The notes under the pieces are model-generated. The model worked only from the letters and a program-made list of their open reading frames with translations. It had not been told where the DNA came from and searched no databases. Below are positions 25,527 through 34,201 of a stretch of DNA of 49,959 nucleotides, in pieces. Every line of letters begins with the position of its first letter. Positions within the stretch are counted from its first letter, which is position 1. Made by a program: the position numbers and the translations under genes. Origin of the DNA: Bacteriovoracaceae bacterium UBA6261 (GTDB lineage: Bacteria > Bdellovibrionota > Bacteriovoracia > Bacteriovoracales > Bacteriovoracaceae). The stretch is from assembly GCA_002440825.1 (NCBI GenBank), contig DJVH01000078.1, positions 2,408-52,366 on the forward strand, written 5' to 3'.

Positions 25527-26735
25527 ATGGAAGAGAATCTTTTAAACGTCGACAGACTAACAAAAACATTTTTATCTATTCTCGCGATCATCATCACGAT
25601 TGGTTTAATCATGGTATGGTCCGCAAGTTTCATCCTTGCTTCAGAAAAATTCGGAAGCTCAACTCATTATATTGTTCGTCAGCTCGTCTATTTCGTTATG
25701 GCAATCGGAGTGGCCTTCACTGTCTCAAAAACAAAATATACTTTCTGGTTGAAGTACGGTTATTTGATCAATATCGCTGCTTCTGGAATTGTCGCCCTGA
25801 CAATTATAAAAGGTGTCGGTAGTGCAGCCAAAGGAGCAAGCCGCTGGTTAACTTTTGGCGGAATGAGTGTTCAGCCAGGCGAGATTGTAAAATTCACAGT
25901 CATTCTTTCAGCTCTTACTTTTTTTGAAAACTGGAACAAGATGGATTTGAAAGAGCGCGTGAAGCATGGCGGGTCATTGTTTCTTCCCTTGGCCCTTTTG
26001 ATTAAACAGCCAGACTTCGGATCTTTTTCAATTTGCTTTATTGTTATCGCTTTTGTCTGCTTCATGAGCTCTTTTCCGCGTAAGTATTTTTACTACTCCC
26101 TCATGGGTGGCGGAATCGGTGGTGTATTCATTCTTTTTTCTCAAGCGTACAGAGTAAAACGTCTTTTAACTTATCTCGATCCGTGGAAAAATCCACAAGG
26201 CTCAGGTTTTCAGATTATCCAGTCATACATGGCATTCGCCAACGGTTCAGCATTTGGCCAGGGTCTGGGCAACAGCAATGAAAAGTTGTTCTATCTTCCG
26301 GAAGCTCACAACGATTTCATCTTTTCAGTTATTGGAGAGGAGCTCGGATTCATAGGTGTTTTTTTCATAATCTGCTTATTCATAGCTTTTATCTATTTTG
26401 GCTTCAAACTGATCCTTCAAGTGAAAGACAGAATCGGAATTATTCTCGGTTCAGCTATCGTGTTTGTCCTTGGACTCCAGGCCCTGCTTAATATGGGAGT
26501 TGTACTCGGACTTCTTCCAACTAAAGGGCTCAACCTTCCTTTTATCAGCTATGGTGGTTCGTCATTAATTTGTAATTTTTTCGGCATTGGTCTTCTCCTT
26601 TCGGTGGTAAAAGGATATCGTGATCAACTGTTGGGAGACCTCCGTTACCAGGCTCCGTCATCTCGAAATCAGCATCAAGATCAAGAAGACGACGTTGCCA
26701 TCACTCTGAAGAAGCGTACGTTTAGTCTCCCTTAG
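25527..26735 (+). CDS. ftsW: Septal peptidoglycan glycosyltransferase FtsW
   Basis: This 402-residue SEDS-family protein has about ten membrane helices with conserved GASRWLTFGGMSVQPGEIVK, KQPDFGS, AHNDFIFSVIGEELGFIG and the final LPFISYGGSS. FtsW polymerises glycan strands at the septum together with FtsI. It follows the lipoprotein by 74 bases, and murC starts 14 bases after it; murG, often found between ftsW and murC, is missing. A short charged cytoplasmic tail (NQHQDQEDDVA) ends the protein. Confidence 0.95.
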   Translation: MEENLLNVDRLTKTFLSILAIIITIGLIMVWSASFILASEKFGSSTHYIVRQLVYFVMAIGVAFTVSKTKYTFWLKYGYLINIAASGIVALTIIKGVGSAAKGASRWLTFGGMSVQPGEIVKFTVILSALTFFENWNKMDLKERVKHGGSLFLPLALLIKQPDFGSFSICFIVIAFVCFMSSFPRKYFYYSLMGGGIGGVFILFSQAYRVKRLLTYLDPWKNPQGSGFQIIQSYMAFANGSAFGQGLGNSNEKLFYLPEAHNDFIFSVIGEELGFIGVFFIICLFIAFIYFGFKLILQVKDRIGIILGSAIVFVLGLQALLNMGVVLGLLPTKGLNLPFISYGGSSLICNFFGIGLLLSVVKGYRDQLLGDLRYQAPSSRNQHQDQEDDVAITLKKRTFSLP

Positions 26736-26749
26736 TTTAAGGAGAAGAA

Positions 26750-28138
26750 ATGTTTCGAAACAACAAAGCGCTGCAAAACAAGCATGTAAAAATTCACTTC
26801 GTCGGAATAGGCGGTATCGGTATGTCGGGTATTGCTGAAGTTCTTCTCGCTTCTGGCTACCGGGTGTCGGGATCAGATGTTGCTGAATCACCTAATGTAA
26901 AAAAATTAAAAAGTCTTGGAGCTGAAATTTATCTCGGCCATAAAGAAGAAAATTTAAATGAAGTAACAGCTGTTGTTTATTCTTCCGCTGTCAATGACAG
27001 TAATCCAGAAGTCGCTCGCGCAAAACGCGAAAGTATTCCGGTTATCAGAAGAGCTGAAATGCTGGCGGAATTGATGAGACTAAAGTACTCGCTTGCAGTA
27101 GCGGGAACTCACGGTAAAACAACAACGACTTCCTTTCTTGCAACAATCCTTGAAGAATGCGATCTCGATCCGACATATGTTATTGGTGGAATTGTAAAAA
27201 ATCTCAACGGTCACGCAAAAGTTGGTAAAGGTGATTTCCTTGTCGCGGAAGCCGATGAATCTGACGGTTCATTTCTCCTTCTCACTCCAGTCATGTCCGT
27301 CATCACAAATATCGACAACGATCATATGGATCACTACGGCACAGAAGAAAATCTTTTTAAGGCGTTTGTTGAATTTGCCAACAAAATTCCGTTCTATGGT
27401 GTTGTGGCCCTTAACGGCCATGACGATAAATTGATCCAATTAAAATCTGAAATGAAACGTCCTGCTGTATCTTTCGGCATTGATATTCCAGCTGACTTCA
27501 CTGCAAAGAATGTCGAGTACGGACACTTTGAAACGAAATTTGATCTCTATTACAAAGGTGAAATGCAGGAACGATTTCACATCAATCTTCCAGGCCGTCA
27601 CAACGTTTTAAACTGCATGGGCGCAACAGTTCTCGCCTTCCATATGGGATTACCTTTTAAAGACATCGCAAGAGCTGCGAGCAAACTTGAGGGAGTCGGC
27701 AGACGTTTTCAACTTCTTTTTAAAGAAAAAGGTTTTGAAGTGGTTGATGATTACGGACATCATCCGACCGAAATTGCTTCTACTCTTAGAATTGTTAAGG
27801 ACACTCGTCCTGATTATAAAAAAATTGTTATCTTTGAACCTCACCGTTTCACAAGAACTCGCGACTGCTGGGATCAGTTTCTTCATTGCTTCAATGATGC
27901 AGATGAATTGTATCTTCTGCCCATCTACGCCGCGAGCGAAACACCAATTGACGGAATCACGACTGATCGTCTTTTAGAAGACATCAATCGCCTTCACCCG
28001 AAATTCGCTAAAAAGATTGAGAGCATCGATCATCTGCATGCACTGATTGAATCTCAAAAAAATGATAAAACAATTGTCATCACTTTAGGCGCGGGCTCTA
28101 TTGGAAAGACTGCCCGTAAATGGGCAGGGCTTGAATGA
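26750..28138 (+). CDS. murC: UDP-N-acetylmuramate L-alanine ligase MurC
   Basis: The 462-residue ligase begins IHFVGIGGIGMSGIAEVLL and has the P-loop AGTHGKTTTT, EADESDGSFL, ITNIDNDHMDHYG and VVDDYGHHPTEI, all MurC signatures. It adds the first L-alanine to UDP-MurNAc. AAGGAGAAG precedes the ATG. The stop overlaps the murB ATG by 4 bases. Confidence 0.97.
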   Translation: MFRNNKALQNKHVKIHFVGIGGIGMSGIAEVLLASGYRVSGSDVAESPNVKKLKSLGAEIYLGHKEENLNEVTAVVYSSAVNDSNPEVARAKRESIPVIRRAEMLAELMRLKYSLAVAGTHGKTTTTSFLATILEECDLDPTYVIGGIVKNLNGHAKVGKGDFLVAEADESDGSFLLLTPVMSVITNIDNDHMDHYGTEENLFKAFVEFANKIPFYGVVALNGHDDKLIQLKSEMKRPAVSFGIDIPADFTAKNVEYGHFETKFDLYYKGEMQERFHINLPGRHNVLNCMGATVLAFHMGLPFKDIARAASKLEGVGRRFQLLFKEKGFEVVDDYGHHPTEIASTLRIVKDTRPDYKKIVIFEPHRFTRTRDCWDQFLHCFNDADELYLLPIYAASETPIDGITTDRLLEDINRLHPKFAKKIESIDHLHALIESQKNDKTIVITLGAGSIGKTARKWAGLE

Positions 28139-29043
28139 GAGAAGCACTCAATGATTTAAATTCCGTTCCAGGTGTGCTTGTCGAACTGAATAAAGACTTA
28201 AAAAAGTTTTCAACAATGAGATTGGATGCAGTCGGCGACCTCATTACCGTAAAAAACGTAGAAGCTCTCAAGGCTGTCACCAAAACATTAACTACCAACA
28301 ATGTGGAATACCGGGTACTCGGCTGGGGTGCCAACATGCTGTTGCCAGCAACGGCGACTAAGCCGTATCTTCAACTGGACTTCGATTTTGAACGGTCTGT
28401 CCTGGACAATCCTCAGGACGAATACATTCTTCCTGCTTCTGTTTCTCTGGCGACATTAACTTCGCATGCGAATAAGTTTGGCCTTAAAGGATGGGAAGTC
28501 TTCACCGGCATTCCCGCTTCTCTTGGCGGCGCTATCTTTATGAATGCAGGAACCAACCTTGGCGAAATCGGATCCATCGTTAAAGAAGTTTGGTTGATCA
28601 CAAAAAATGGTGAAGAGAAGTTGATTAAAATAGACGGGAAATCTTTTTCCTATCGTCACAACCATTTCGTGCAACAGGGTGATGTCATTTATCAAGCCCG
28701 ACTAGTTCACTCTGGATTAGATCCAGCCATTTCAAAGAAAATTCGCGAGTACTTAGAGATGAGAACTCGCACTCAGCCTCTCAAAGAGTGGACGTGCGGA
28801 TGTGTTTTTCAAAATCATCACGATCTTGATCGCGGCGTCACTTGTCGAGCGGGACAATTTATAGATATAATGGGCCTGAAAGGATTTACGTACAAAAATT
28901 TACGGATAAGTCCAAAACACGCCAACTTCATGGAAAACAGTGGCGAAAGCTCTTACGAAGATGTGCTCACAATGATCGGGCTTCTTCAAAAAGAGCTGAA
29001 ACTTCAAACCGGGGTTTCATTCGCAACAGAAGTTGAGTACTAG
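28135..29043 (+). CDS. murB: UDP-N-acetylenolpyruvoylglucosamine reductase MurB
   Basis: The 302-residue flavoprotein has the FAD-binding region (YRVLGWGANMLLP), the segment GWEVFTGIPASLGGAIFMNA, and a late GCVFQNHHD with AGQFIDIMGLKGF. It reduces UDP-GlcNAc-enolpyruvate to UDP-MurNAc. The catalytic proton donor, Ser in E. coli MurB, aligns here with Cys223 (CGCVFQN). The N terminus is coupled to murC by an ATGA overlap, and the frame overlaps the region before ftsQ. Confidence 0.93.
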   Translation: MREALNDLNSVPGVLVELNKDLKKFSTMRLDAVGDLITVKNVEALKAVTKTLTTNNVEYRVLGWGANMLLPATATKPYLQLDFDFERSVLDNPQDEYILPASVSLATLTSHANKFGLKGWEVFTGIPASLGGAIFMNAGTNLGEIGSIVKEVWLITKNGEEKLIKIDGKSFSYRHNHFVQQGDVIYQARLVHSGLDPAISKKIREYLEMRTRTQPLKEWTCGCVFQNHHDLDRGVTCRAGQFIDIMGLKGFTYKNLRISPKHANFMENSGESSYEDVLTMIGLLQKELKLQTGVSFATEVEY

Positions 29044-29062
29044 TTTTTTAGGAAAAGTCAGG

Positions 29063-29854
29063 ATGACATTTTTCAAGTCCAAAAAATTTATCATCAGCGC
29101 ACTTGTTGTAGCGATTCTAGTTGTTACTAACATCGTGACATCATCACTTGGCCCGACCTCGGGAGAAGCAAATAAATTTAGCGATGAACTTTCTTACAGA
29201 TCCAATTTAGGGAAGTGCCCTACTCGTCCAGCTGGAACGATGGCCTTGCAAGCTGTGAAAACGTTTGAACAGTCTCACTCTCTTCGCGATGTAAAAATGA
29301 AAATCGTGAATGAGAAATGGTCTGACAAATACTTTGTCTCTGATTACAAAATTTCATACGATCCTTTTTCAAAAGTTCTTGATTTGAATTTCAACTGTCC
29401 TGAACCTCTCATGAAAGTTCAGATCTATAAAAATGGAAGTGCGGATTCTTATGAGGCAATCCTTGTGGATAACGGCCAATTATATGATCCGACTTATGAA
29501 GCCCTTCTTAAGGCTGAGAAAAAACTCACGCACGATCTTCCTTATCTCGCCCTTCCGGTCGGTGAAATGGAAGATAAAGTTCAAAGCGACGTAACTTCTC
29601 TCGTAAAAGAGATGAGACCTGGGTTGCGCGCGAAGCTTTCAGAAGTCATCCTAAACGACAATAAAGAACTCACAATTATCCTCTCGGTGAACGGTCATCC
29701 ATCAAGTGTCTTTTTGGGACCAGATGAATGGGGGGAAAAAATGGGTAAGCTGGATAAGATAGTTAGCTACATGGAATTAAAAGAAAAAATTCCTGCGATT
29801 ATCAATCTTACAAACAGCAAAAAAGTTGTTGTCAAGTTTAAGGACAAATTCTAA
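29063..29854 (+). CDS. ftsQ: FtsQ/DivIB-like cell-division protein
   Basis: The product has about 263 residues: a short basic start, one membrane helix (FIISALVVAILVVTNIV) and a periplasmic region ending with a beta segment KIPAIINLTNSKKVVVKF, which matches the FtsQ pattern of a final IDLR...VVVK strand. The early periplasmic half is divergent from FtsQ proteins I know, with no clear POTRA signature, so the name leans on topology and on the murB-ftsA position. The longest frame starts with a TTG at 29033 inside murB; the ATG at 29063, preceded by AGGAAAA, is more likely. Confidence 0.8.
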   Translation: MTFFKSKKFIISALVVAILVVTNIVTSSLGPTSGEANKFSDELSYRSNLGKCPTRPAGTMALQAVKTFEQSHSLRDVKMKIVNEKWSDKYFVSDYKISYDPFSKVLDLNFNCPEPLMKVQIYKNGSADSYEAILVDNGQLYDPTYEALLKAEKKLTHDLPYLALPVGEMEDKVQSDVTSLVKEMRPGLRAKLSEVILNDNKELTIILSVNGHPSSVFLGPDEWGEKMGKLDKIVSYMELKEKIPAIINLTNSKKVVVKFKDKF

Positions 29855-29863
29855 CATTTTATG

Positions 29864-29882
29864 TGACAGAATGACTCTGTCA
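29864..29882. promoter_or_regulatory. Inverted repeat upstream of ftsA
   Basis: TGACAGA and TCTGTCA form a perfect 7-bp inverted repeat with a 5-base spacer, in the 58-base gap before ftsA. A TATTAT element lies just downstream at 29890-29895. No T-run follows, so it is not a terminator. It could be an operator or a 5' mRNA hairpin. The repeat is seen; the function is inferred. Confidence 0.4.
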
Positions 29883-29912
29883 GCATCGTTATTATAGAGA
29901 AAGGATTCTCCA

Positions 29913-31208
29913 ATGAACGAAAAAAACATCATCGTAGGTCTCGATGTCGGAACAACAAAAGTCTGTACTATTGTTGGTCTCCAGCACCCAAATCAGGAAA
30001 TTGAAATTATCGGTATCGGAACTCACCCTTCATACGGTTTGAAGAAAGGGTCGGTTGTTAATATTGATAAGACGGTTCGCTCTATTCAGAACTCGCTTGA
30101 AGAAGCAAGACTGATGGCGGGAGTGAATATCAGCCAGGCGACCATCGGGATTGCCGGAAGCCATATTTACAGCTTCAACTCTTCTGGCGTTGTAGCGATT
30201 AAAGGTAAAGAGATCACTCAGGATGACGTTGATCGCGTTCTTGAAGCTGCTAAAGCAGTGGTGATTCCTTCAGACAGAGAAATTCTTCACGTTATTCCAC
30301 AGGAATTCCGTGTCGATAATACCACTGGAATTAAAAATCCAATCGGTATGTGTGGTGTGAGGCTCGAAGCTCATGTTCACATTGTTACCGGATCAATCCC
30401 TCTTATCCAAAACCTGGTTAAATGTGTTGAGCAGACGGGAATCGATGCTGAACATATTACGCTTCAGCCGCTTGCTTCTTCAGAAGCAGTTTTGTCTTAC
30501 GAAGAAAAAGAGCTCGGTGTAGTTCTTATCGATATTGGCGGTGGAACAACAGATATTGCCGTCTGGAAAGATGGCTCGCTTATCCACTCACAAATTATCC
30601 CAATCGGCGGGAACCATTTCACAAACGACCTTGCGGTTGCTTTGAAAATTCCTCACAACGAAGCAGAAAGAATTAAAATCAATCACGGATCTGTACTGGC
30701 TGAGCAGTTGAATCAATCTGCTCACATTACAGTTCAGGGGTTATCCGGAACTAAGCCTCGCGAAGTTCAACTTTCAGTTGTTGCTGAAGTCCTTGGCGCC
30801 CGCGCTGAAGAGCTTTTCGAAGTGATTCGCGTAATGATTGAAGATAAAAAACTTCACGATGATATCGCTGGCGGATTCGTTCTGACTGGCGGTGGTGCTC
30901 TTATTAAAGGTATGCCCGAACTCGGCGAGTACATTCTAATGAGATCTTGCAAAATCGGATATCCTATTCCATTTGGTGGCATGACAAACATTATGCAGAA
31001 CCCGAAATTTTCAACTGTTCTTGGATTGTTGATTGAAGCTTCAAAAAGAAAGCCTTATCAGCCGACAACAACTCAAGCAGCGACAAATCACCGTGTCACA
31101 TTTAACAATAACAATAATAAACAAGACAAAGACTCGTCTCATTCAAACAATGATCTCATTGGTAAATTGAGTGAATCGCTGAAGTCTGTCTTCAAAGAAA
31201 TTTTTTAA
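29913..31208 (+). CDS. ftsA: Cell-division protein FtsA
   Basis: The 431-residue actin-like protein begins IIVGLDVGTTKVCTIVG (phosphate 1), then has GIAGSHIYSFNSSG of the 1C domain, VVLIDIGGGTTDIAVW (phosphate 2) and FVLTGGGALIKGM (adenosine). A Thr/Gln/Asn-rich linker leads to a C-terminal amphipathic helix (IGKLSESLKSVFKEIF) that anchors it to the membrane. It tethers FtsZ and signals to the divisome. AAAGGA lies before the ATG. ftsZ follows after 30 bases. Confidence 0.97.
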   Translation: MNEKNIIVGLDVGTTKVCTIVGLQHPNQEIEIIGIGTHPSYGLKKGSVVNIDKTVRSIQNSLEEARLMAGVNISQATIGIAGSHIYSFNSSGVVAIKGKEITQDDVDRVLEAAKAVVIPSDREILHVIPQEFRVDNTTGIKNPIGMCGVRLEAHVHIVTGSIPLIQNLVKCVEQTGIDAEHITLQPLASSEAVLSYEEKELGVVLIDIGGGTTDIAVWKDGSLIHSQIIPIGGNHFTNDLAVALKIPHNEAERIKINHGSVLAEQLNQSAHITVQGLSGTKPREVQLSVVAEVLGARAEELFEVIRVMIEDKKLHDDIAGGFVLTGGGALIKGMPELGEYILMRSCKIGYPIPFGGMTNIMQNPKFSTVLGLLIEASKRKPYQPTTTQAATNHRVTFNNNNNKQDKDSSHSNNDLIGKLSESLKSVFKEIF

Positions 31209-31238
31209 TTTTTAAGAAAAACGCTTACGGAGGCTCCT

Positions 31239-32849
31239 ATGTTCGAAATTACTGATGCTGAAAATACAAGATTAAACGGCGCTCGCATTAAAGTTGTTGG
31301 TGTCGGCGGCGGCGGTTGCAATGCTGTAAACACAATGATTCGCTCAGGACTCTCAGGCGTAGAGTACATCGTAGCAAACACAGATGCTCAAGCTCTTAAC
31401 ATCTCACTTGCTCCTACAAAGATCCAGCTTGGCGGTAACGTCACTAAGGGACTTGGTGCTGGTGCAAACCCTGAAATCGGAAAGAAAGCTGCCCTTGAAG
31501 ACTACGAAAAAATTTCAGAAGTTCTTAAAGGTGCAGATATGGTTTTCATCACTGCTGGTATGGGCGGTGGTACAGGAACAGGAGCTGCTCCAGTAATTGC
31601 AAAACTTGCAAAAGAACTTGGTGCTCTTACTGTTGGTGTAGTAACGAAACCATTCGTTTTCGAAGGAAAGAAAAGATTTAAACAAGCCGAAGAAGGGATC
31701 AGAAATCTTGAAGAAAGTGTAGACTCACTTATCACGATTCCTAACCAAAGACTTCTTTACCTTGCTGGTGAAAACCTTTCACTAGTAGATACTTTCAAGA
31801 AAGCTGACGAAGTTCTTCTGAACGCTGTTCGCGGTATTTCTGATCTTATCAACAACACTGGTCATATCAACGCTGACTTTGCTGACGTTTCTACAGTTAT
31901 GGCGAACAAAGGCCTTGCTCTTATGGGTACAGGTTCAGCAGCTGGTGCTGGCCGCGCGATCAAAGCAGCTACAGAAGCGATTTCTTCTCCGCTTCTTGAA
32001 GACATTTCAATTAACGGTGCAACAGGTATCATCATCAACATTACTGGATCTGATACTCTTACTATGCACGAAACAAACGAAGCAGTTACTCTTATTATGG
32101 AAGCTGCTGATGAAAATGCTGAAATCATTTTTGGTACTGTTATCGACAACAACTGCGGCGACGATGTTAAAGTTACAGTTATTGCAACTGGACTTGGTGG
32201 ACAGATTCGCGCGAGCGCTTCTCACTTCTCGACTGCTTCTGCTTCAACGGCTTCAGCTCAGACAGCTCAACAAACTATGCAGGCAGCTCCAGTACAAGCA
32301 GCTCCAGTTGCTCAACCTGAGCCAGTGCATACAGCTTCTGTAGCTCAACCAGAACCAGTTTACTCAGCACCAGTTCAACCTGTTCAAGCAGCACCAACTG
32401 CACCTGTTCAGGAAGAAAGAGACATCTTCGCTCCAAGAAGAGCTCCAGTCGCTCCAGCTGCAACGCCAGCAGCAGTTGAAGATGATCGTTCTGACTTTGA
32501 TCGTTTTATGAATGACAGACAAGCATACGCTGCTGCAAAAACAACTGATGACGATGCAGTAACTCACACAAATAACGCTTCTCAATCAGAAGAAAGACCT
32601 TCTCGCTTGATTCAATCAATCAGAGATGCAGCAAACCGCTATGAATCATCTGCTCGCCCAATGTCTTCAAATGCACCAGCTCCAAAAGCAGAGCCGGAAC
32701 TAAATAGCAGAGCAAAATCTATTGCTGAAAAGCTGGGATTTATCAACTTTGACGAAGATGAATTTGATACTCCATCTTACCTTCGCAAAGAAGAAAAAGC
32801 TGAGCCAGCTCGCCCAGCTCACCGCGATTTCAAAAATCTAGATCTTTAG
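31239..32849 (+). CDS. ftsZ: Cell-division GTPase FtsZ with a long Ala/Pro/Gln-rich linker
   Basis: The 536-residue protein has the tubulin signature GGGTGTG (residues 109-115), NTDAQAL and the T7 loop NADFADV. After about residue 325 comes a long low-complexity linker rich in Ala, Pro, Val and Gln with repeats of the APVQAAP type. The conserved C-terminal peptide DTPSYLR (510-516), which normally binds FtsA and ZipA, is followed by a 20-residue charged tail instead of ending the protein. A GGAGG ribosome site precedes the ATG. It ends the dcw cluster, followed by a terminator. Confidence 0.97.
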   Translation: MFEITDAENTRLNGARIKVVGVGGGGCNAVNTMIRSGLSGVEYIVANTDAQALNISLAPTKIQLGGNVTKGLGAGANPEIGKKAALEDYEKISEVLKGADMVFITAGMGGGTGTGAAPVIAKLAKELGALTVGVVTKPFVFEGKKRFKQAEEGIRNLEESVDSLITIPNQRLLYLAGENLSLVDTFKKADEVLLNAVRGISDLINNTGHINADFADVSTVMANKGLALMGTGSAAGAGRAIKAATEAISSPLLEDISINGATGIIINITGSDTLTMHETNEAVTLIMEAADENAEIIFGTVIDNNCGDDVKVTVIATGLGGQIRASASHFSTASASTASAQTAQQTMQAAPVQAAPVAQPEPVHTASVAQPEPVYSAPVQPVQAAPTAPVQEERDIFAPRRAPVAPAATPAAVEDDRSDFDRFMNDRQAYAAAKTTDDDAVTHTNNASQSEERPSRLIQSIRDAANRYESSARPMSSNAPAPKAEPELNSRAKSIAEKLGFINFDEDEFDTPSYLRKEEKAEPARPAHRDFKNLDL

Positions 32850-32878
32850 TTTTAAAAATTTTTCCTACTGACAGAGAT

Positions 32879-32907
32879 GGCCTCGGTTAACAACCGGGGC
32901 CTTTTTT
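32879..32907 (+). terminator. Rho-independent terminator of the dcw cluster
   Basis: GGCCTCGGTT and AACCGGGGCC form a 10-bp stem (one wobble) with a 3-base loop, followed by six T residues. It lies about 30 bases past the ftsZ stop. Confidence 0.9.
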
Positions 32908-32935
32908 ATTTCAGGAGATATGCTAGATTTTAGAG

Positions 32936-34201
32936 ATGAAATTTCTTTTTCTTCTCATGGCAGGGCTATTGTCTAAATCCATTTCAGCTGAAATGAGAGA
33001 AGATCTTTTTCAATACAAAAGATGTTATTCACAATTTATCAGAGAACGAATTCCAGATAATGATCGCTTGTTAAAATCCATCGAAGCCAAACAAATGTCT
33101 GGCAAGGAAGCGTGTCTTTCTCTTATCAGCTTTCAAAATAAAAAAGTGCTGAAAACTTTTCAAAGCTTTCATCGACAGTGGTTCCCGTCGTATGATTTAA
33201 ATATCGCCACTCAAGATTACACGGCAACAGATTTTTATGATGTGAATGAGATGGGCTATCATCTGACAAATGCTCTTTTTAATTCTCACACACCTTTTTC
33301 TTTTGTCGTGACGAACCCAGAAAGCTTTTCTGGTGTGCGAGAAGCTGGCCTTCAACCAAAGTATTTGTTTGAAGATGGTCTTGCTACAACCTATGAACGA
33401 TTCGGCGCCAGAATTTGGAATCGCGGTGATGAAAATAGTTTATGGAAACCGAAGCTGGTCGAATTTGGCACGCTGATTTCTCTGTCGTCAAATAGTGGTG
33501 GTAAAAATTTTCTTGTTAAAAATAAAACTGAACACGATGCCAATAAATCGCTTGGGGCCGGTGTGATCGGCACAATTCCCTACATTCTTATGAATAGCGG
33601 CCAGGGTGAAAAAGTAATGGACGGTGGACTAAAAGTTCATCGACGCTGGTCAAAATCCATAATCAGTGACCTGCTTTGCAGAGATCTTCCTGTTGTAAAA
33701 AAAGAAGATGCTCTTTCATCTGTAGACAAGAGCAGTCCGATTGCGTTCAGAAGAAAAGTAGAATGCATGCAATGTCATGTTTCCATGGACAACATGGCAG
33801 GGGTGATCAGAAATGTTGAACTTTACAACACTGATAAAGACGGATTCTTGAGAAACACTTTGCGCGGAGCCTTTGTTCATAAAATCGAATCAGGCTCAAA
33901 AAAATATTTTAATCAGTCCACAACCGGACGAGTTCTTTTTCGCAATTATCGAGATGAATTGATAGACGCTAAGTTTTCGGGAATAGCTGATGTAGGTACA
34001 TGGATAAGTTCGCTTGATGATTTTTATGCTTGTTCAGCTAAAAAGTACTTTTCGTTTCTTACTGGAATAGACGTAGACTTGATGAAAACAGGTGAAGAGA
34101 GAGATTTTGTTGTAAGACTTGGTCTAAACCTGAAAAAGCATCAGTCAGCAAAGCAGCTCGTTAGCGAAATTATTGAATCGGATTATTACAAAACAAGATG
34201 A
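32936..34201 (+). CDS. Exported protein with one CxxCH heme-binding motif
   Basis: This 421-residue protein has a signal peptide (MKFLFLLMAGLLSKSISA). A single CMQCH motif (Cys277-His281) is consistent with c-type heme attachment. The C-terminal part (FYACSAKKYFSFLTGIDVDL, then ESDYYKTR) resembles the DUF1585 ending of planctomycete-type cytochromes (FxxC...LTGR...SDYF). Those proteins are usually paired with a DUF1501 or DUF1552 Tat-exported partner, and the next gene fits that. It overlaps that gene by 4 bases. The ribosome site is weak. Exact function is unknown. Confidence 0.75.
   Translation: MKFLFLLMAGLLSKSISAEMREDLFQYKRCYSQFIRERIPDNDRLLKSIEAKQMSGKEACLSLISFQNKKVLKTFQSFHRQWFPSYDLNIATQDYTATDFYDVNEMGYHLTNALFNSHTPFSFVVTNPESFSGVREAGLQPKYLFEDGLATTYERFGARIWNRGDENSLWKPKLVEFGTLISLSSNSGGKNFLVKNKTEHDANKSLGAGVIGTIPYILMNSGQGEKVMDGGLKVHRRWSKSIISDLLCRDLPVVKKEDALSSVDKSSPIAFRRKVECMQCHVSMDNMAGVIRNVELYNTDKDGFLRNTLRGAFVHKIESGSKKYFNQSTTGRVLFRNYRDELIDAKFSGIADVGTWISSLDDFYACSAKKYFSFLTGIDVDLMKTGEERDFVVRLGLNLKKHQSAKQLVSEIIESDYYKTR

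Noticed and set aside
31879..32343. A 154-codon plus-strand frame inside ftsZ
   Set aside because: It is a Leu/Gln-rich shadow of the ftsZ repeats in another phase.
32920..32976. An 18-residue frame (ATGCTAG...) upstream of the CxxCH protein gene
   Set aside because: It overlaps that gene out of phase, and its AGGAG site is too close to the ATG for efficient initiation.
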